DNA from: JAHEEL01 sp963836085
Lineage (GTDB): Bacteria > Actinomycetota > Acidimicrobiia > Spongiisociales > UBA5794
Direction of reading: 5' to 3'
Assembly (NCBI GenBank): GCA_963836085.1
Contig: CAWIHT010000013.1
Location: forward strand, 180,825-244,824
Length of the DNA: 64,000 nt
In this document: positions 63,417 to 64,000 of the stretch, piece after piece
Numbering within the stretch: the stretch's first letter is position 1
How the letters are laid out: each line of letters starts with the position of its first letter
Position numbers and translations under genes: made by a program
The notes under the pieces: model-generated
Databases searched by the model: none
The model's input: the letters and a program-made list of their open reading frames with translations, nothing else
What the model was told of the DNA's origin: nothing

Positions 63417-63844
63417 GCGAGGAGCGGGGCTCGGCAGCGGTCCTGCTCCTCGCGGTCGCTGCTCTCGTGATGATCCTGACGATTGGTGTCGCCGACGTCG
63501 GCTTGGCCTTGGCGGGTCGTCTTCAGGCTGCAGCAGCGGCGGACGCGGCAGCGCTCGCCGCCGCTCCCGTCACGTTCCGACCGTTTCGGCGCGTCTGGAA
63601 GCCCGACGGCGGAGGCTCGCCGCTTCGCCGGGGCAAATGGAGCGGTCCTCGTTGTGTGTCGGTGTCCTGTCGACCGGAGTTGGAGATCTCGCGTGACCGA
63701 GGTCGTAGTCGAACGACGGGTTGAGCTCCTCGGTATCGGTGCCGTCACCGTCCGAGCATCGAGCCGAGCCGAATTCTCCCCGGCCGCACTGATCACCGAA
63801 GCTGGAGTTGATGCGAGCGGCCTGGTGTGTCGCGGCGGACATGA
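63413..63844 (+). CDS. TadG/Rv3654c-like secreted protein (frameshifted, end uncertain)
   Basis: GTG 63413 opens VSEERGSAAVLLLAVAALVM, a TadE/TadG-type N-terminal helix with AAAAADAAALAAAPVTFRPF. A shift near 63587 moves the frame; the rest reads GASGSPTAEARRFAGANGAV, LVVCRCPVDRSWRSR and AVTVRASSRAEFSP, matching the Rv3654c family. The corrected frame has no stop before the window end, so another indel is likely; TGA 63842-63844 in the next frame is a candidate. Confidence 0.65.
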
Positions 63845-63893
63845 TCGTCCCGTGCCGACTCCCAAAGCCCGTTCTGTGCGAGGGAGGCGAAGG

Positions 63894-63909
63894 CTCAGCT
63901 ACTCAGCTA
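63894..63909. repeat. 8-bp tandem repeat, two units (CTCAGCTA)
   Basis: Two CTCAGCTA units at 63894-63909 repeat the unit of 34714-34761, and a degenerate CTAAGCTC follows. As at 34755, the array overlaps the 3' end of a minus-strand frame. Confidence 0.7.
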
Positions 63910-64000
63910 CTAAGCTCCTCCCCAAGCAACCCGTCATCGGCGAGGTCCGCGAACATCTCGTCCGCCTTCGCCGTAAGGCGAACGACCGAAGCTGCTCCGG
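63903..64000 (-). CDS. C-terminal end of an unidentified protein (partial)
   Basis: On the minus strand a frame enters from beyond the window and ends LTAKADEMFADLADDGLLGE followed by ELSS and TGA 63903-63905. The composition is protein-like (acidic helix), and the stop codon falls in the tandem repeat, as in the thioredoxin gene. Only 31 codons are visible. In mycobacterial tad loci a DEAD-box helicase follows, but identity cannot be told here. Confidence 0.35.
   Translation of the reverse strand, partial: GAASVVRLTAKADEMFADLADDGLLGEELSS

Overview
The window is GC-rich, densely packed and lacks rRNA or tRNA genes that I could recognise. The gene content suggests an actinobacterium, most likely Acidimicrobiia-like: a DivIVA-type coiled-coil protein, a very large NAD-glutamate dehydrogenase, a tad pilus locus in the same order as mycobacterial Rv3661-Rv3654c, and many GTG starts with ATGA/GTGA stop-start overlaps. 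The class assignment is inference. Many conserved genes carry one or more single-base frameshifts (STAND/BMP, NfnA-like, alpha/beta hydrolase, M23-LVIVD, M1 aminopeptidase, hutH, hutU, tadE, tadG-like). This pattern looks more like uncorrected indel errors in an assembly than true gene decay.

Layout. 1-7.0 kb: the 3' part of a STAND NTPase fused through a membrane helix to a BMP/PnrA-like ligand-binding domain, a methyltransferase, a lipoprotein cytochrome c, an NfnAB/SudAB-like flavoprotein pair and a universal stress protein. 7-16.3 kb: NAD-GDH, a DivIVA-like protein, DoxX, a ComB-type phosphatase with a 59-aa ORF, a Yip1-type membrane protein and an LPG-synthase-type membrane protein coupled to an SDR. 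17.2-24.4 kb: a MacAB-like efflux operon (lipoprotein, adaptor with peptidoglycan-binding repeats, ATPase, permease) divergent from an OmpR-type two-component system and followed by a small secreted protein. Three promoters in this locus carry four helically phased 11-bp repeats with the same TCTCAC-like core. 24.5-28 kb: glycerate 2-kinase, hydrolase, lipocalin-like protein and PanD.

28.1-31.6 kb: a ferrous-iron operon, dtxR-feoA-feoB(G domain)-feoB(membrane)-feoC, in which FeoB is split by an ATGA overlap. 31.7-34.7 kb: TldD, TldE and a DUF2007-like protein. 34.7-35.2 kb: a thioredoxin with a His-rich tail and a CsoR/CstR-like palindrome upstream. 35.3-41.7 kb: a complete System I cytochrome c maturation operon, ccmABCDEFHI plus a CcmG-like thioredoxin; it would serve c-type cytochromes such as the one at 3.6 kb. 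41.8-46.6 kb: an M23-LVIVD fusion and an M1 aminopeptidase.

46.8-54.4 kb: hutH-hutU-hutI for histidine degradation, a GDPD-family phosphodiesterase, an isochorismatase-like hydrolase, a methyltransferase, a MOSC-like protein and a hypothetical protein. 54.4-56.4 kb: leuC-leuD. 56.5-59.1 kb: a membrane-anchored protein of unknown function, an ArsR-like regulator and an MFS transporter. 59.1-64 kb: a HAD hydrolase and the tad locus. Intergenic regions hold strong hairpins, a palindromic repeat element in one full and one half copy, and 7-8 bp AGCT-containing tandem repeats that often overlap gene ends. No gene-free stretch exceeds 300 bases.
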